A DNA stretch of 64,000 nucleotides from Homarus americanus (GCF_018991925.1 NW_024748870.1:2323582-2387581), one strand, 5' to 3'. Counted from the first letter of the stretch, positions 57,962-63,777 are shown. The notes: generated by a model not told the origin, from the sequence alone. Numbers and translations: made by a program.

Positions 57962-59882
57962 TTTTTTTAACAGGGATTATTAGCCCACCCAGGCACAGAT
58001 CACTGACCCATATAGGGGCCTGGGGGGCAAAAATGTAATAGTAATAATAATAATTATTCATAGTAAATAAATTTTTTAATAAAAATACACCAAAATAAAA
58101 TAATAATGATTACAATAATAATAATAATAATAAAATATAATAATAAAATTAATAATAATAATAATAACAACAATACTGTAATAATAAAATAATAATAATA
58201 CAGTAAAGAAATACAAGAATGAAAAAAAGATCAAAAGTCAGAAACATGACCTAGACCTATGAATTATTATTATTATTATAATTTTTATTATATTTTCGAC
58301 CCCCAGGCCCCAATGTAGGTCAGTGATCTATGCCCGGGTGGGCTAATACACATTAAAAAAAAAAAACCTAACCATTCTGAAAACCGAAAAATTCCGAAAA
58401 CCGAATTGCCTCTGGCCCCAAGGATTTCGGATAAAGGATTGTCAACCTGTACCATACAATTTTATTTTTGGTCATATCATATTTTCCACAGTTGTTCTTT
58501 GGATGATATAAACAAATAAAAACGATACTATAGTTTTTCTTTTAATCATAAATCACCAAAACAGTAGTGGGCAGGGCATGAAAGATGAAGGAAATTGTCG
58601 GGGTAAAAAAGGCAGCAAATAATTATCATATGACACCAATTTCATGTCTCTACAAAACAATAAACGACAAGACCCTCATATTGGGGGTTTTAGTACTATC
58701 TATACTGGCTTAATTTCTTTTCATGTTATAGGCTTCAGTTTTCAGATTCGTAAGTTGATCGGGTGCGTAAATACCTTACCCTTTATTTTTTATTTTGGCG
58801 TAATTATATACAGTAGTATATTGTAGTTGGATTCATATCCCCTATTATGAGTTTGGATACATTTCCAATTTCTTTGGAATATAATTGGTGAATAAGTGAA
58901 CTATATGTTCCTATACTTATTGTTTTCCCCAAGAAACAAAACAAGCTCGTCATCTTGAATTTAAGTACTGTACCTGTATGTCGTTATGGCATCCTGTGTG
59001 GTTTGTTCTTTACTGTTTCACAAGTTATCTGTGCTTGTAGAGGATGTAGACTGTTTCCAAGAGTTCCTCTGTCAACAAGGACTAGTTGGCAGGTTGTGCA
59101 AGTGTTCAAAATGCATCAGAAAACTGACAGCAAAGAAGAAATATGTGTTTCAGCGCATGAACTGATAAACGTAAAATTACACCATGCTGCTCCAAGAAAG
59201 TTGCTTTCAATGGTACCAGATATCAAAGTAAGTTCTTTCTGCTCAATATGCCTGAGGGTCCGGTTAGGAAGTTAGGTAAGGTTATGTAGGTTAGGTCAGG
59301 TTCTGTGCACTGTCGTTTCCATTTTCGTGTTTAGTATCATGCAAATAGTATCTCCAAAAATTTTGGTTCAATTACCTAAGTTATTTCTACTGCTAACCGT
59401 GTTCTCTACCACTACCAAAATTAAATACCGCAACTTAATGAAGTGTACCCTCATCTTCCCTTGTCCTCTTTCTAACCACCATAATGTGCAGTATTTCATT
59501 ATATAATAAATATCTTCAAGACGTCAAATATTAACACAAGATACAGGTCCCTTAACGGTGACATCTATCTCACCAAAACATTCCGTAACCAGTGATTCTT
59601 AAATGTTTTTCCTCCTTGCCTCACTACAAGCTGGCCTCATAAATTTTCATGGAGATAGCGAGAATGGTTGTGTTATAACCAACATTATCCTCACTTGTGG
59701 GAGACCTCACACATCAACAAGTGAGGACAATGGTGGAGTTGTAATACAAACATTCATGTGATATCCTCAAAATTCTGTAAGGTAGTGTGCACAGTACAGT
59801 ATGTAGGGAGGTACTGTTCATACTTGTAATAACTTACCCGAGTCATCCTGTATTGACTTTTATGGTGTTTGCCCGGTGCCAT
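33551..59882 (-). CDS. Host gene: two matrin/U1-like zinc fingers plus RS-domain protein (11 coding exons, about 563 aa)
   Basis: I joined eleven exons whose splice sites and phases agree: 59838-59882, 55666-55765, 53686-53774, 50971-51039, 49764-49902, 48057-48202, 47464-47569, 46348-46424, 45103-45296, 41629-42130 and 40802-40948, then terminal exon 33551-33628 (twelve segments in all, the last carrying the stop). The product starts MAPGKHHKSQYRMTR and ends NDE-stop. Finger 1 is C77-x2-C80-x12-H93-x5-H99, the classic matrin/U1 spacing. Finger 2 is C165-x2-C168-x16-H185-x5-H191. An RS domain covers about residues 331-438. Matrin-type fingers with RS domains are typical of nuclear pre-mRNA processing proteins, so a nuclear RNA-binding role is inferred. 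I do not recognise the exact family. The exon at 45103-45296 is the least certain. Confidence 0.75.
33775..34679 (-). mobile_element. Tigger-like deletion derivative (CAGGTATCCTTC termini)
   Basis: The ends are CAGGTATCCTTCTATATACG on the left and the complement of CAGGTATCCTTCGATATACG on the right, with 'ttcgtat' subterminal motifs. The bases next to the ends are not intact TA, which suggests an old copy. The interior keeps a transposase N-terminal fragment on the minus strand. Confidence 0.85.
34139..34330 (-). pseudogene. CENP-B/psq helix-turn-helix relic of a Tigger transposase
   Basis: The minus strand reads RKNHERLSVTFETKLEVIKC, then GLTIIGKDLGLAASTVATIY. This matches the first DNA-binding domain of jerky/Tigger transposases. 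It ends at GRQQ with a stop and nothing of the catalytic domain remains inside the 905-bp element. Confidence 0.8.
35016..35035. mobile_element. End of an older MITE hit by a nested insertion
   Basis: 'cagggggtcctcgctataca' looks like another Tigger-type terminus. It continues across the next element at 35894 ('ctggtatacgtta'), so the 856-bp element appears to have inserted into it at a TA. No matching right end was found. Confidence 0.45.
35036..35891. mobile_element. Tigger-like MITE (CAGTGACCCCTCG termini, 856 bp)
   Basis: The ends are CAGTGACCCCTCGTTTAACG and the complement of CAGTGACCCCTCGGTTACGA, with TA on both flanks. Many 'ggttaacgaa' motifs are clustered at both ends, a typical subterminal binding-site arrangement. 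An (ATC)n run lies at 35682-35703. No transposase frame. Confidence 0.88.
36187..36260. mobile_element. Orphan Tigger-like terminus
   Basis: 'acaggaggctcccgggttat' followed by 'gaacgggtgaag' and 'gtaagtcggaac' motifs has the form of a Tigger left end. No right end was found before 37586, so it is probably truncated. Confidence 0.4.
36341..36446 (+). repeat. Perfect 52-bp tandem duplication
   Basis: The unit starting 'taggacaaaagaagaaatag' occurs twice, at 36341 and 36393, with essentially identical sequence. It is a recent local duplication within the intron. Confidence 0.9.
36447..37586. other. Intron sequence without recognised genes
   Basis: AT-rich intron sequence of the zinc-finger/RS gene. 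No exon with good splice sites and no RNA gene were found on either strand. Confidence 0.5.
37587..40224 (+). mobile_element. Nearly full-length Tigger/jerky-like transposon (2.64 kb)
   Basis: The termini are CAGTCAACCCTCGCTTTACG and the complement of CAGTGAACCCTCACTTTACG, each flanked by TA. 'ttacgcgg' motifs repeat near both ends. A GC-rich leader (37590-37990) precedes the transposase. The structure is complete, so it is the youngest-looking transposon here. It lies in the host gene's last intron, with its transposase on the strand opposite to the host gene. Confidence 0.95.
38017..39909 (+). pseudogene. Tigger/jerky-like transposase interrupted by one in-frame stop
   Basis: Numbering from an upstream in-frame ATG at 37996; the likelier start is ATG 38017 (MGSAGPPPPERN). 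Residues 35-74 form a psq/CENP-B helix-turn-helix (YEIKYKIIQELEKGTRQVDL). Residues about 98-166 form the second CENP-B-type domain ending SSGWLQRFKKRNK. The DDE_1 catalytic domain shows D209 (FNMDESGLFW), D324 (LLLLDNAPGHS) and D357 (PPNTTSILQPMDQ); the last two are separated by 32 residues. A TAA at 39223-39225 stops translation after an acidic stretch. The same frame resumes directly with FKQFWRIFNIKKAVDFL and runs to 39909 with an acidic C-terminus. Truncation removes the conserved helical tail, so this copy is probably inactive unless the stop is a sequencing error or is read through. Confidence 0.92.
40225..40801. other. Intron sequence
   Basis: AT-rich intron between the Tigger element and exon 11. 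A (GAAAA)n run lies at 40770-40790, close to the exon 11 donor. Nothing else recognised. Confidence 0.5.
40802..40948 (-). CDS. Exon 11 of the zinc-finger/RS gene
   Basis: The exon is exactly 49 codons, phase 0 at both ends, between 'tcttttaatttcag' and GTAAGT. It encodes a leucine-rich segment (ASCQELLQEDTDMQGLLIQT onward), probably helical. Confidence 0.82.
41142..41440. mobile_element. Partial hAT-type MITE copy
   Basis: 'caggggtggatccaggaata' starts it, and the interior matches the copies at 31501 (inverted) and 52905. The right end is lost after 'agaccccctcccccc'. Confidence 0.7.
41629..42130 (-). CDS. Exon 10, RS domain
   Basis: The 502-nt exon lies between 'gtattttttcag' and GTACAG, from phase 2 to phase 0. 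It encodes PIGNKLKLSRSVSNSPSRSR followed by about eight tandem copies of a nine-residue RSRSPSRNR-type repeat (27-bp DNA minisatellite). A non-repetitive acidic tail follows, ending ILKEVNLLKE. RS domains mediate protein-protein contacts and phosphoregulation in splicing factors; applying that here is inference. Confidence 0.85.
42316..42885. mobile_element. Tigger-like MITE (CAGTAGAATCCCAGTTATCC termini)
   Basis: The inverted ends (right end complement CAGTATAATCCCAGTTATCT) are flanked by TA on both sides. The 570-bp interior shares about 160 bp (42640-42800) with the element at 45375-46175 in the opposite orientation. Confidence 0.85.
43469..44960 (+). mobile_element. Tigger-like element with internal duplication (CAGGTTGTACC termini, 1.49 kb)
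   Basis: The ends are CAGGTTGTACCACTCTAGTC and the complement of CAGGTTGTACCTCTCTAGTC, with TA on both flanks. 'gtccgg' motifs cluster at both ends. A block of about 330 bp is present twice in direct order (from about 43790 and from about 44195). A reverse copy of the 'GGTCAGTGAC' core lies at 43580-43690. Confidence 0.88.
44795..44884 (+). pseudogene. Relic of a Tigger transposase start
   Basis: ATG at 44795 reads MSSKRP, then a stop, then ESGASASKHKHKSLSIQEKG. This resembles the basic/serine N-terminus that precedes the helix-turn-helix in jerky/Tigger transposases. It joins directly to the right inverted repeat, so almost all of the gene was deleted. Confidence 0.6.
45103..45296 (-). CDS. 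Exon 9 of the zinc-finger/RS gene (least certain)
   Basis: The open minus-strand segment begins RLAENTMKIRKLRKYSNKFL. The acceptor after 'ctaaggggag' (45297) gives phase 0 with exon 8; 'tcctaag' five bases upstream is a stronger-looking site but changes the phase. The donor at GATAA|GTATTT gives phase 2, which is what the RS exon requires. A GTATTT donor further upstream inside the exon would also leave phase 2. Confidence 0.5.
45375..46175. mobile_element. Probable Tigger-like MITE (CAGTGCAGTCTGACC right terminus)
   Basis: The right end complement is CAGTGCAGTCTGACCTCGCA followed by TA. The left end 'agtctaactttgcaaatt' is a diverged match. The interior (45690-45860) is homologous to 42640-42800 in reverse. 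It sits between exons 8 and 9, with its left end close to exon 9. Confidence 0.6.
46348..46424 (-). CDS. Exon 8 of the zinc-finger/RS gene
   Basis: The 77-nt exon lies between 'cctttcag' and GTATGA, from phase 1 to phase 0. It encodes KQLPLDLINQSSANMTYVHY and a few more residues. No domain recognised. Confidence 0.7.
46650..47175 (+). repeat. Truncated copy of the mariner-type MITE family, with (TTA)n and (TAA)n tracts
   Basis: The core 'cgggtcactgacccatatca' is preceded by (TTA)n at 46657-46715 and followed by (TAA)n at 46846-46908. The next 250 bp ('gtatgttgtgttgtcaatag' to 'agtacctccctgtttg') match 55085-55340. The mariner-like termini of that copy are missing. Confidence 0.75.
47464..47569 (-). 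CDS. Exon 7 of the zinc-finger/RS gene
   Basis: The 106-nt exon ends at GTAAGT. I chose the acceptor 'ccatttggcag' because it keeps phase 0 after exon 6; an upstream 'tattacag' would need another phase. It encodes EVKFGYLKKSYSDYEDEAMQ and more, lysine- and acid-rich. Confidence 0.72.
48057..48202 (-). CDS. Exon 6, zinc finger 2
   Basis: The 146-nt exon lies between 'ccatattcatag' and GTAAGT, from phase 1 to phase 0. It holds the whole second finger: YTCHLCQKD, then MLSHLISKAHNKKY, i.e. C165, C168, H185 and H191. Confidence 0.86.
48429..49295 (-). mobile_element. Tigger-like deletion derivative (CAGTAAGTCCT termini, 867 bp)
   Basis: The ends are CAGTAAGTCCTTTGCTAACA and the complement of CAGTAAGTCCTCGCCCAACA, flanked by TA on both sides. 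It lies between exons 5 and 6 of the host gene. The interior keeps a short transposase-derived frame on the minus strand. Confidence 0.87.
48868..49012 (-). pseudogene. Mini-frame joining a transposase start to C-terminal remnants
   Basis: ATG at about 49012 gives a 48-residue frame, MASKQPTSDFAVAFSHIEEG and on to NLWCY-stop. Downstream of the stop the sequence continues to resemble a Tigger C-terminal tail (KLYREQEEE...). I infer that an internal deletion fused the N-terminus to C-terminal coding sequence. Confidence 0.5.
49764..49902 (-). CDS. Exon 5, linker between the fingers
   Basis: The 139-nt exon lies between 'tttacacttcag' and GTAAGA, from phase 0 to phase 1. It encodes a basic then acidic linker (LRQQIITPKDPNIKGTLRRQ onward). 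Confidence 0.83.
50019..50228. mobile_element. Tc1/mariner-type MITE (210 bp)
   Basis: The inverted ends of about 45 bp start CAGTCGGGGTCAAAGGTCTT (right complement CAGTCGGGGTCAAAAGTCTT) and are flanked by TA. It lies about 120 bp upstream of the exon 5 acceptor. Confidence 0.9.
50229..50970. other. Intron sequence
   Basis: Intron between exons 5 and 4. It contains (ATT)n at 50591-50612 and nothing else recognisable. Confidence 0.5.
50971..51039 (-). CDS. Exon 4, second half of zinc finger 1
   Basis: The exon is exactly 23 codons, phase 0 at both ends, between 'ccttcttaacag' and GTAAGT. It starts VCSKDLSSYDPFYTHENGRS followed by HKK, giving C80, H93 and H99. The 'H..G..HKK' ending is characteristic of matrin/U1-type fingers. 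Confidence 0.87.
51092..51311. mobile_element. Pair of small hairpin MITEs, 'tgtacacccactaaaaaatt'
   Basis: The first (51092-51176, 85 bp) is nearly a perfect palindrome with ends TGTACACCCACTAAAAAATT. The second (51228-51311) shares the terminal and central sequence in the opposite order, with 'gtacagccaataaaaaatta' at its left. They are 50 bp apart, just upstream of exon 4. Confidence 0.8.
51312..52304. other. Intron sequence
   Basis: Intron between exons 4 and 3. A plus-strand open stretch at 51826-52119 resembles no family I know and has no supporting splice sites. Confidence 0.45.
52305..53160. mobile_element. hAT-type MITE split by a ~530-bp insertion
   Basis: The left end 'caggggtagatccaggaata' (52305) and the rest of the element (from about 52891, 'gggaaacatggcgagcacac', to 'cccctggacccccctg') match the 41142 copy. 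The intervening ~52358-52890 does not, and it includes (TAA)n at 52451-52473. The insert is unidentified. Confidence 0.6.
53161..53480 (+). mobile_element. 3' end of a CR1/jockey-like LINE
   Basis: Frame pieces read RRHTSVDLIRTFEFLKGSKD, then after a frame break RKYIFPQRAVDLWSSLPAEV and onward to a stop at 53471-53473. The 'R..DL...F..LKG' and 'R.VD.WNSLP..VV' patterns are the C-terminal landmarks of jockey/CR1-type reverse transcriptases. It is heavily 5' truncated and frameshifted. Confidence 0.75.
53686..53774 (-). CDS. Exon 3, first half of zinc finger 1
   Basis: The 89-nt exon lies between 'gactctgtttccag' and GTAACA. It enters in phase 1 and leaves in phase 0. It ends ...LIIHCQ, supplying the first cysteine (C77) of finger 1. 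A MITE begins only about 40 bp upstream of its acceptor. Confidence 0.85.
53815..54400. mobile_element. MITE with internal degenerate repeats ('ctctcaaacccggaaa')
   Basis: The TA-flanked ends CAGTGATACTGTATCTCC and the complement CAGTAATGTTAACACAGA match imperfectly; both lead into 'gccggaa' motifs. The interior has four or five degenerate copies of a ~55-60 bp unit, 'atctctcaaacccggaaaga' then 'cccccatcaccggaattttc'. It ends about 40 bp upstream of the exon 3 acceptor. Confidence 0.6.
54401..54707. other. Intron sequence
   Basis: Intron between exons 3 and 2. Apart from C- and A-homopolymers at 54653-54677, nothing recognised. Confidence 0.45.
54708..55488. mobile_element. Mariner-type MITE carrying the GGTCACTGACC core and (TAA)n
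   Basis: The ends are 'aggtgtctcaaaa' and the complement 'agggtgtctcaaaa', each next to an (AC)n/(GT)n run, as in mariner-like termini. Inside are the core 'acaggtcactgacccacatc', (AATTAT)n, (TAA)n and 250 bp shared with 46925-47175. A fragment of its right part recurs at 59660-59810 ('cacatcaacaagtgaggaca'). Confidence 0.7.
55666..55765 (-). CDS. Exon 2 of the zinc-finger/RS gene
   Basis: The 100-nt exon lies between 'tttttacttacag' and GTAAGT. It enters in phase 0 and leaves in phase 1. It encodes an acidic segment beginning AEAEDIMETDTRLKDFWTVD; no named domain. Confidence 0.82.
55766..56345. other. Intron 1 sequence
   Basis: (ATTT)-rich run at 55790-55815, then unassigned sequence leading into the hAT relic. 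No exon found. Confidence 0.45.
56346..57563 (+). pseudogene. hAT-family transposase relic (DUF4371 / ZMYM1-like)
   Basis: Three frames together trace the C-terminal half of a ZMYM1/DUF4371-type hAT transposase. The first reads KHKLKNLYHTHWVQCLHALE (56346 on). After a frame change near 56630 the second reads SLVITNNALSYLKGVTTSLQ, IVEASSEIDCVKAALQDVRN and EYYKRTEAIPHLDHLLAELE. After a stop at 57041 it continues GLCIIPSILVTLTP, DLYWEDLPSPGSIKSE and, near 57325, CSAKISFSGLKRLKT, the hAT dimerisation signature. At least one frameshift and several stops make it dead. It lies in intron 1 on the strand opposite to the host gene. Confidence 0.8.
57846..58449. mobile_element. Tigger-like MITE (CAGGTTGACAACCC termini) with two inserted cores
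   Basis: The ends are CAGGTTGACAACCCTTTATC and the complement CAGGTTGACAATCCTTTATC, with TA on both sides and 'ccgaaa' subterminal motifs. The interior has (TTTA)n at 57922-57964 and one forward core (57966-58030). A long (TAA)n-like tract and one reverse core (58295-58355) follow, making the interior roughly a fold-back. Confidence 0.85.
58450..59041. other. Intron 1 sequence
   Basis: AT-rich; no gene or clear repeat recognised. Confidence 0.45.
59042..59230 (+). pseudogene. Possible transposase fragment with CxxC-type motif
   Basis: After 'ctgtgcttgtag' one frame reads DVDCFQEFLCQQGLVGRLCK then CSKCIRKLTAKKKY before a stop. The 'FL...GL....C..C' layout is reminiscent of the N-terminal zinc ribbon of IS1595/Merlin-like transposases. 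A GTAAGT follows 'gatatcaaa' at 59227. Evidence is weak. Confidence 0.25.
59660..59810. repeat. Fragment of the mariner-type MITE
   Basis: 'cacttgtgggagacctcaca' and 'catcaacaagtgaggacaat' match 55378-55415, and 'attctgtaaggtagtgtgc' matches 55442-55460. The ends are absent. Confidence 0.65.
59838..59882 (-). CDS. Exon 1 (coding part) of the zinc-finger/RS gene
   Basis: The start codon at 59882-59880 sits in cagtcATGGCACC, with G at +4. Fifteen codons (MAPGKHHKSQYRMTR) end at a strong GTAAGT donor. A 'tcttttcag' acceptor at 59910 suggests this exon begins at 59909 with a short 5'UTR spliced from an undetermined upstream exon. Confidence 0.8.
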
Positions 59883-59909
59883 GACTGCTGTTTATGTAGG
59901 ATATACGAC

Positions 59910-61235
59910 CTGAAAAGATAAAAATAAAAATATCTTATAAAGTCATACAGAAAAGAAGAAGAAAAGGAAGCATTGTCATTAAACACAAAAGTAGAGATAC
60001 AGTTAACCCCCATAATGTATTGAATGTATTAGCAGCAGCTGCTAAAACAGTGTTATCAATATCTATGTTACCTTATCTTAGTCCCAAAGAAAAATGTCAC
60101 CAACCAAGAATTCCCTTAAAAAAAAGATGGACATTGATACTCAGTTTCAATATTTAGTAACACGAAAGAATAATAATTTCAGATAATATATAAAAGTCGA
60201 GTAATCTTCACTTATTATATCATATAGTAAATAATAAAACTTAAATTCTTATACGTCTAGTACAGTAATAACTTCTCACAAGACAGATACCACTAAAATC
60301 TTTTCCCAACTTGAAAATTGATTACAGACACTAGTGAACTTCTCTCACTTGTCAAAGAATCATAATGTTCAGCACTTTGGTTGCCACCCAAACAATTTTG
60401 AGAATTTTATGGTTGCAATCAGTAGTTTTGACAATTCTAAAATACTATTCTTCTATGCCATTTCTGTCGCAATCTGTTAATCAATCAGAGCTCGGTAAAT
60501 TATGTATAAGCGAGGTAATTAACATTTTATTTGTTGGTTTGTTAAGCAATCAGAGCCGGTATAGTGTGTTGGACAGGTTAGGTTATTGTTGACAAATTAA
60601 TTATACTGTATATACAGTACACACTGTATTCCTCACTGGAAAGTGCGTCAACTCTGTTGTTTTGAAAATGTGAACAGTGTCGGCTGCTATCATTGTTTTT
60701 GTTATCATTGTTTGCTCTGTTTTTGTGACTGTGAAGTGAGCAGAGTGTAACTTTGAAAATGTCTGTGTGGGAGTCAGAGTGACGTCTCCACTCCACCTAC
60801 AAGAGACCCCTTAGCCTCGAAGTGGACATGTGATGATGACCAGACTTATCCAATATGAAGTGGTGTGTTGTTTAATTGTTTTGTACTGATGGTAGTATTG
60901 TAGGAAATTTTTTATCAGTGATACACGTGTGTCTGGGGACTGGCTGGGAATGCATCCCATTTAACCCCATGTTATAATGCTCCATCATATCTCTGGGGTT
61001 ACCTGTACTGTATTAAATTCTATGCATGATTGGCTGTGCTCAGTGGTTCAGTAATGCTAAAAGTTGACAATGACAATTTGTTTCATTCAATGGAGTCATT
61101 TACTGTCAGCAATATGTCCTGAACACATCACCTGCAACACACAGTAGGAAACAAAATTGTGGTCTTAGTTTCACTGATTGATTGATATCATTGGGAATTA
61201 AACACGTGTAAAACAAAATCTGAATCAAAACAAAC
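59910..61235. other. Upstream region of the zinc-finger/RS gene
   Basis: A first noncoding exon and promoter for the minus-strand gene should lie here or further right. GTAAGT donors on the minus strand occur at 61471 (ttgag|GTAAGTAAG) and 61563 (agctg|GTAAGTT), just beyond this stretch, but neither can be confirmed. No TATA box stands out. Confidence 0.35.
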
Positions 61236-61390
61236 ATGAAGGGGTGTTGGTGGTACAACAGTAAGACACATATCTCTCTCAACTGTCCTGGGTCAGATGT
61301 GAGAAAAGTGTTACCTAGTGACACTACCAAACATCACAGGTTTCCTCCGAGTACTCTGGTTTTCTCCTGTACTAACACTGGACATTAATG
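61236..61390 (+). mobile_element. Candidate tRNA-derived SINE
   Basis: 'ggtggtacaacagtaagaca' resembles a tRNA-type box A region. 'ctgggtcagatgtgaga' could be a degenerate box B about 40 bp later. Next comes 'tttcctccgagtactctggt' + 'tttctcc', similar in style to the conserved body of invertebrate SINEs. No clear tail or target duplication. Confidence 0.4.
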
Positions 61391-61617
61391 GTCATAACAA
61401 AGTAGCAATGAACAGATCAATTGCCTGAATAGCTAGTGAGCTGTTAAGTGACAAAATAACTTCTTACTTACCTCAACAATATCCTAAAAATGACAAGGAT
61501 TTGCTTTGTAATATTAGTTTGGTGATTTTGTGCTATACATTATTTCACACACAAACAATAACTTACCAGCTACTGCTACAATACAGTATGTTATTTATTG
61601 AACATAAGATGAACCAG

Positions 61618-61755
61618 CTTAACCTAACCCATACTAGGAGGGGGGTTAGATTAGATAGGTAAGTTAAGTTAGGTAGTTTAGATTAGGTAGTTTAAGTTAG
61701 GTGGGTAGGTTAGGTAGTTTAGGTTAGGTAGATTAAATAGGTTAGGTAAGTTCAT
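61618..61755 (+). repeat. Degenerate TTAGG-like tract
   Basis: About 20 units of TTAGG/TTAGAT/TTAAG type in one direction ('gtaggttaggtagtttaggt' and similar). TTAGG is the common arthropod telomere repeat. This tract is degenerate and internal. Confidence 0.6.
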
Positions 61756-62940
61756 CTTATCTTAGATAAATAATATGAGGTAACCATAGCTGGTAAGTTG
61801 TTCCTATGCTGGGTGGACCTAAGTTAGTGTTCAGGACGAAATCATTGACCACAATGATACACACTGAACTGTATTACAAATATGACAAATCTTTGTCGTA
61901 GTTTGTGCAAATGTGTTAAAAGAGGTTATTTCTAAATTAAACCTAACTTTAGTTGATATGAAAAACAAGCAGCAGAAGTATTGTTAGAAGACCTCACCAA
62001 CCTAACCTTACCTAACTCCCTAGCGGAGGGCTCTGTCCCGTGGACCCCCAAGCATATTAAGCAGTATAGTATACTGTACTATTTTGATATCTGGGAACAA
62101 TGAAAGGAACTTTATTGAAGTGTCATGGTGTAATTTTAAATTTTTTGTGGAAGTGAGAGTACAAAGCATAATTTTAGTCATATTATCAGTTTTTCACCGT
62201 GTATTACCCCGAAGTATCACTCATCCTTCATGACACCTGCCCACTACAGGCTATTAATGAACACATAGAGAAATACTACAAGGTTAAGTTAGATATACAA
62301 ATTTTGTTTTACCGATGGTTTTAATGTGTTTTTTAACGATTTGGACCTTTATATTTGTCGGAAATCACACAGGTTGGAATACAGGGATGTAAAATATGAA
62401 CAAAATCGAACTCCTTCTGGTGGTTTCCTCATGAATTACCTTATTGACCTTTGACCCTTCCTACCCCAACAATCTTGATCTTACCAAAGCAAAGGAATAA
62501 TGTGGAATTGAAAGTAAATATAAAAAACCTAGCCTAAAAAAACAAGAACCTTATCAGGGAGAGTATGTCAAGTATTTCAGGCCATATACCTCACAAACTA
62601 TAACACAGTACTCAATCGAACATCTAACGAGAACAAATCACATCAATATTACCTGTACTTGGTGAAACTGAATAAAGTTTCAGGTTTTAATCTTCAAGGG
62701 ACTGAGTGATAAACATCCCTTTACAGGCAGGTAGATGTTGTTGACGTTACCAGTGACCAGTGTTTCAGTATAACCACGAACACCACTACGGACCCATTTG
62801 TTTTTATAATATAATAAAAATGTAACATGAGAATGAATTAAAGTTTATTAATTCTATTTGTGGGATTTTGTGGCATTATCCATTTATGGTATTAGTTCTT
62901 GGGTTAAGGTCTCCCAAAACAAAAGAAAAAACCTTCAGGG
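61756..62940. other. Intergenic or upstream sequence
   Basis: AT-rich, with scattered 'aacctaac' motifs near 61940 and 62000. No gene recognised on either strand. Confidence 0.45.
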
Positions 62941-62947
62941 CAAGTAA

Positions 62948-63050
62948 ATATTTTTTTTTACTGGGAATAGCCCACCCGAGCACAGGTCATCGACCCTAAG
63001 TGCCACAACGAGGCCTGGGGGCGAAAAAATGAGAGTAAAAATAAATTAAA
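62948..63050 (+). repeat. Diverged copy of the GGTCACTGACC core
   Basis: Poly-T, then 'gcccacccgagcacaggtca' and 'aggcctgggggcgaaaa'. The position of the insert 'tcgaccctaagtgccacaac' differs from other copies. Confidence 0.65.
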
Positions 63051-63252
63051 AATGCCGGAAAACCAGTTTTTTTTAAGTGAGACAGTTTGTAAGAGTATGG
63101 AAACACAGAAGGACTCAGGTATCATAAGGACTCATAAAGCCATACGGAGAAGCCGCTGAATGGCGGCAATAGCCTTACGTGTGATTAACACATCTCTCCT
63201 TCACAAGTTCCGAGACCGACTGATAATACTGAGTATATTACTCACTGAGTGT

Positions 63253-63777
63253 CTACCTCCCTATATTCGACAGAGATAGAGAGTTGCCTCTGTCACGCAC
63301 TGTTGGCAAGTACTGGGCATGCACCGGCTCCTGAATGTACCTGAACCTGCTCCAGTGTTGGTCAAGTCTTGTCTTGAAAGAGCTCACACTCGGTGCAGTC
63401 GCAACACTTTCTGGTAGATTGTTCCAAGAGTTTACAACCCTCACTCCGAAAAAGTTTGCCCTCACAGTTTTCTGGACTTGCGGCTTCTTCAATCTTGAGC
63501 TGTGACCCCTTGTGGGGCGAGCGTCCGCCAGCTCCAAGTAAGGACACTCGACTGAGTAGTGCCCCTTGAGATGCTTATACACCTCAATTATGTCACCCCT
63601 TGCCCGTCTGTAGTATAAGCTAGGCAAGTTCAGGCGCTCCAATCTCTCAGGGAAGCTGAGGTGCCGAAGTGCAGGCACCAGTCTGGTGGCCCTCCTTTGA
63701 ACATTTTCAACCAACTGACAGTCCCTAGCATATCTCGGGGACCAAATGGGGTGACAGTACTCAAGATGGGGAAGCAC
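63253..63777 (-). mobile_element. 3' end of a CR1/jockey-like LINE reverse transcriptase
   Basis: The minus-strand frame (174 residues, open, no interruption) starts LPHLEYCHPIWSPRYARDCQ and includes LVENVQRRATRLVPALRHLS, RRARGDIIEVYKHLKG and NSWNNLPESVATAPSVSSFK. These are the C-terminal landmarks of jockey/CR1-type non-LTR reverse transcriptases. The catalytic FADD region is absent and the family sequence stops at about 63780, so this is a 5'-truncated insertion. The intact frame indicates a fairly young copy. Confidence 0.9.

Noticed and set aside
58955..59275. 106-codon plus-strand open frame read as a protein
   Set aside because: The frame that resembles a transposase N-terminus is a different one; this frame has no recognisable features.
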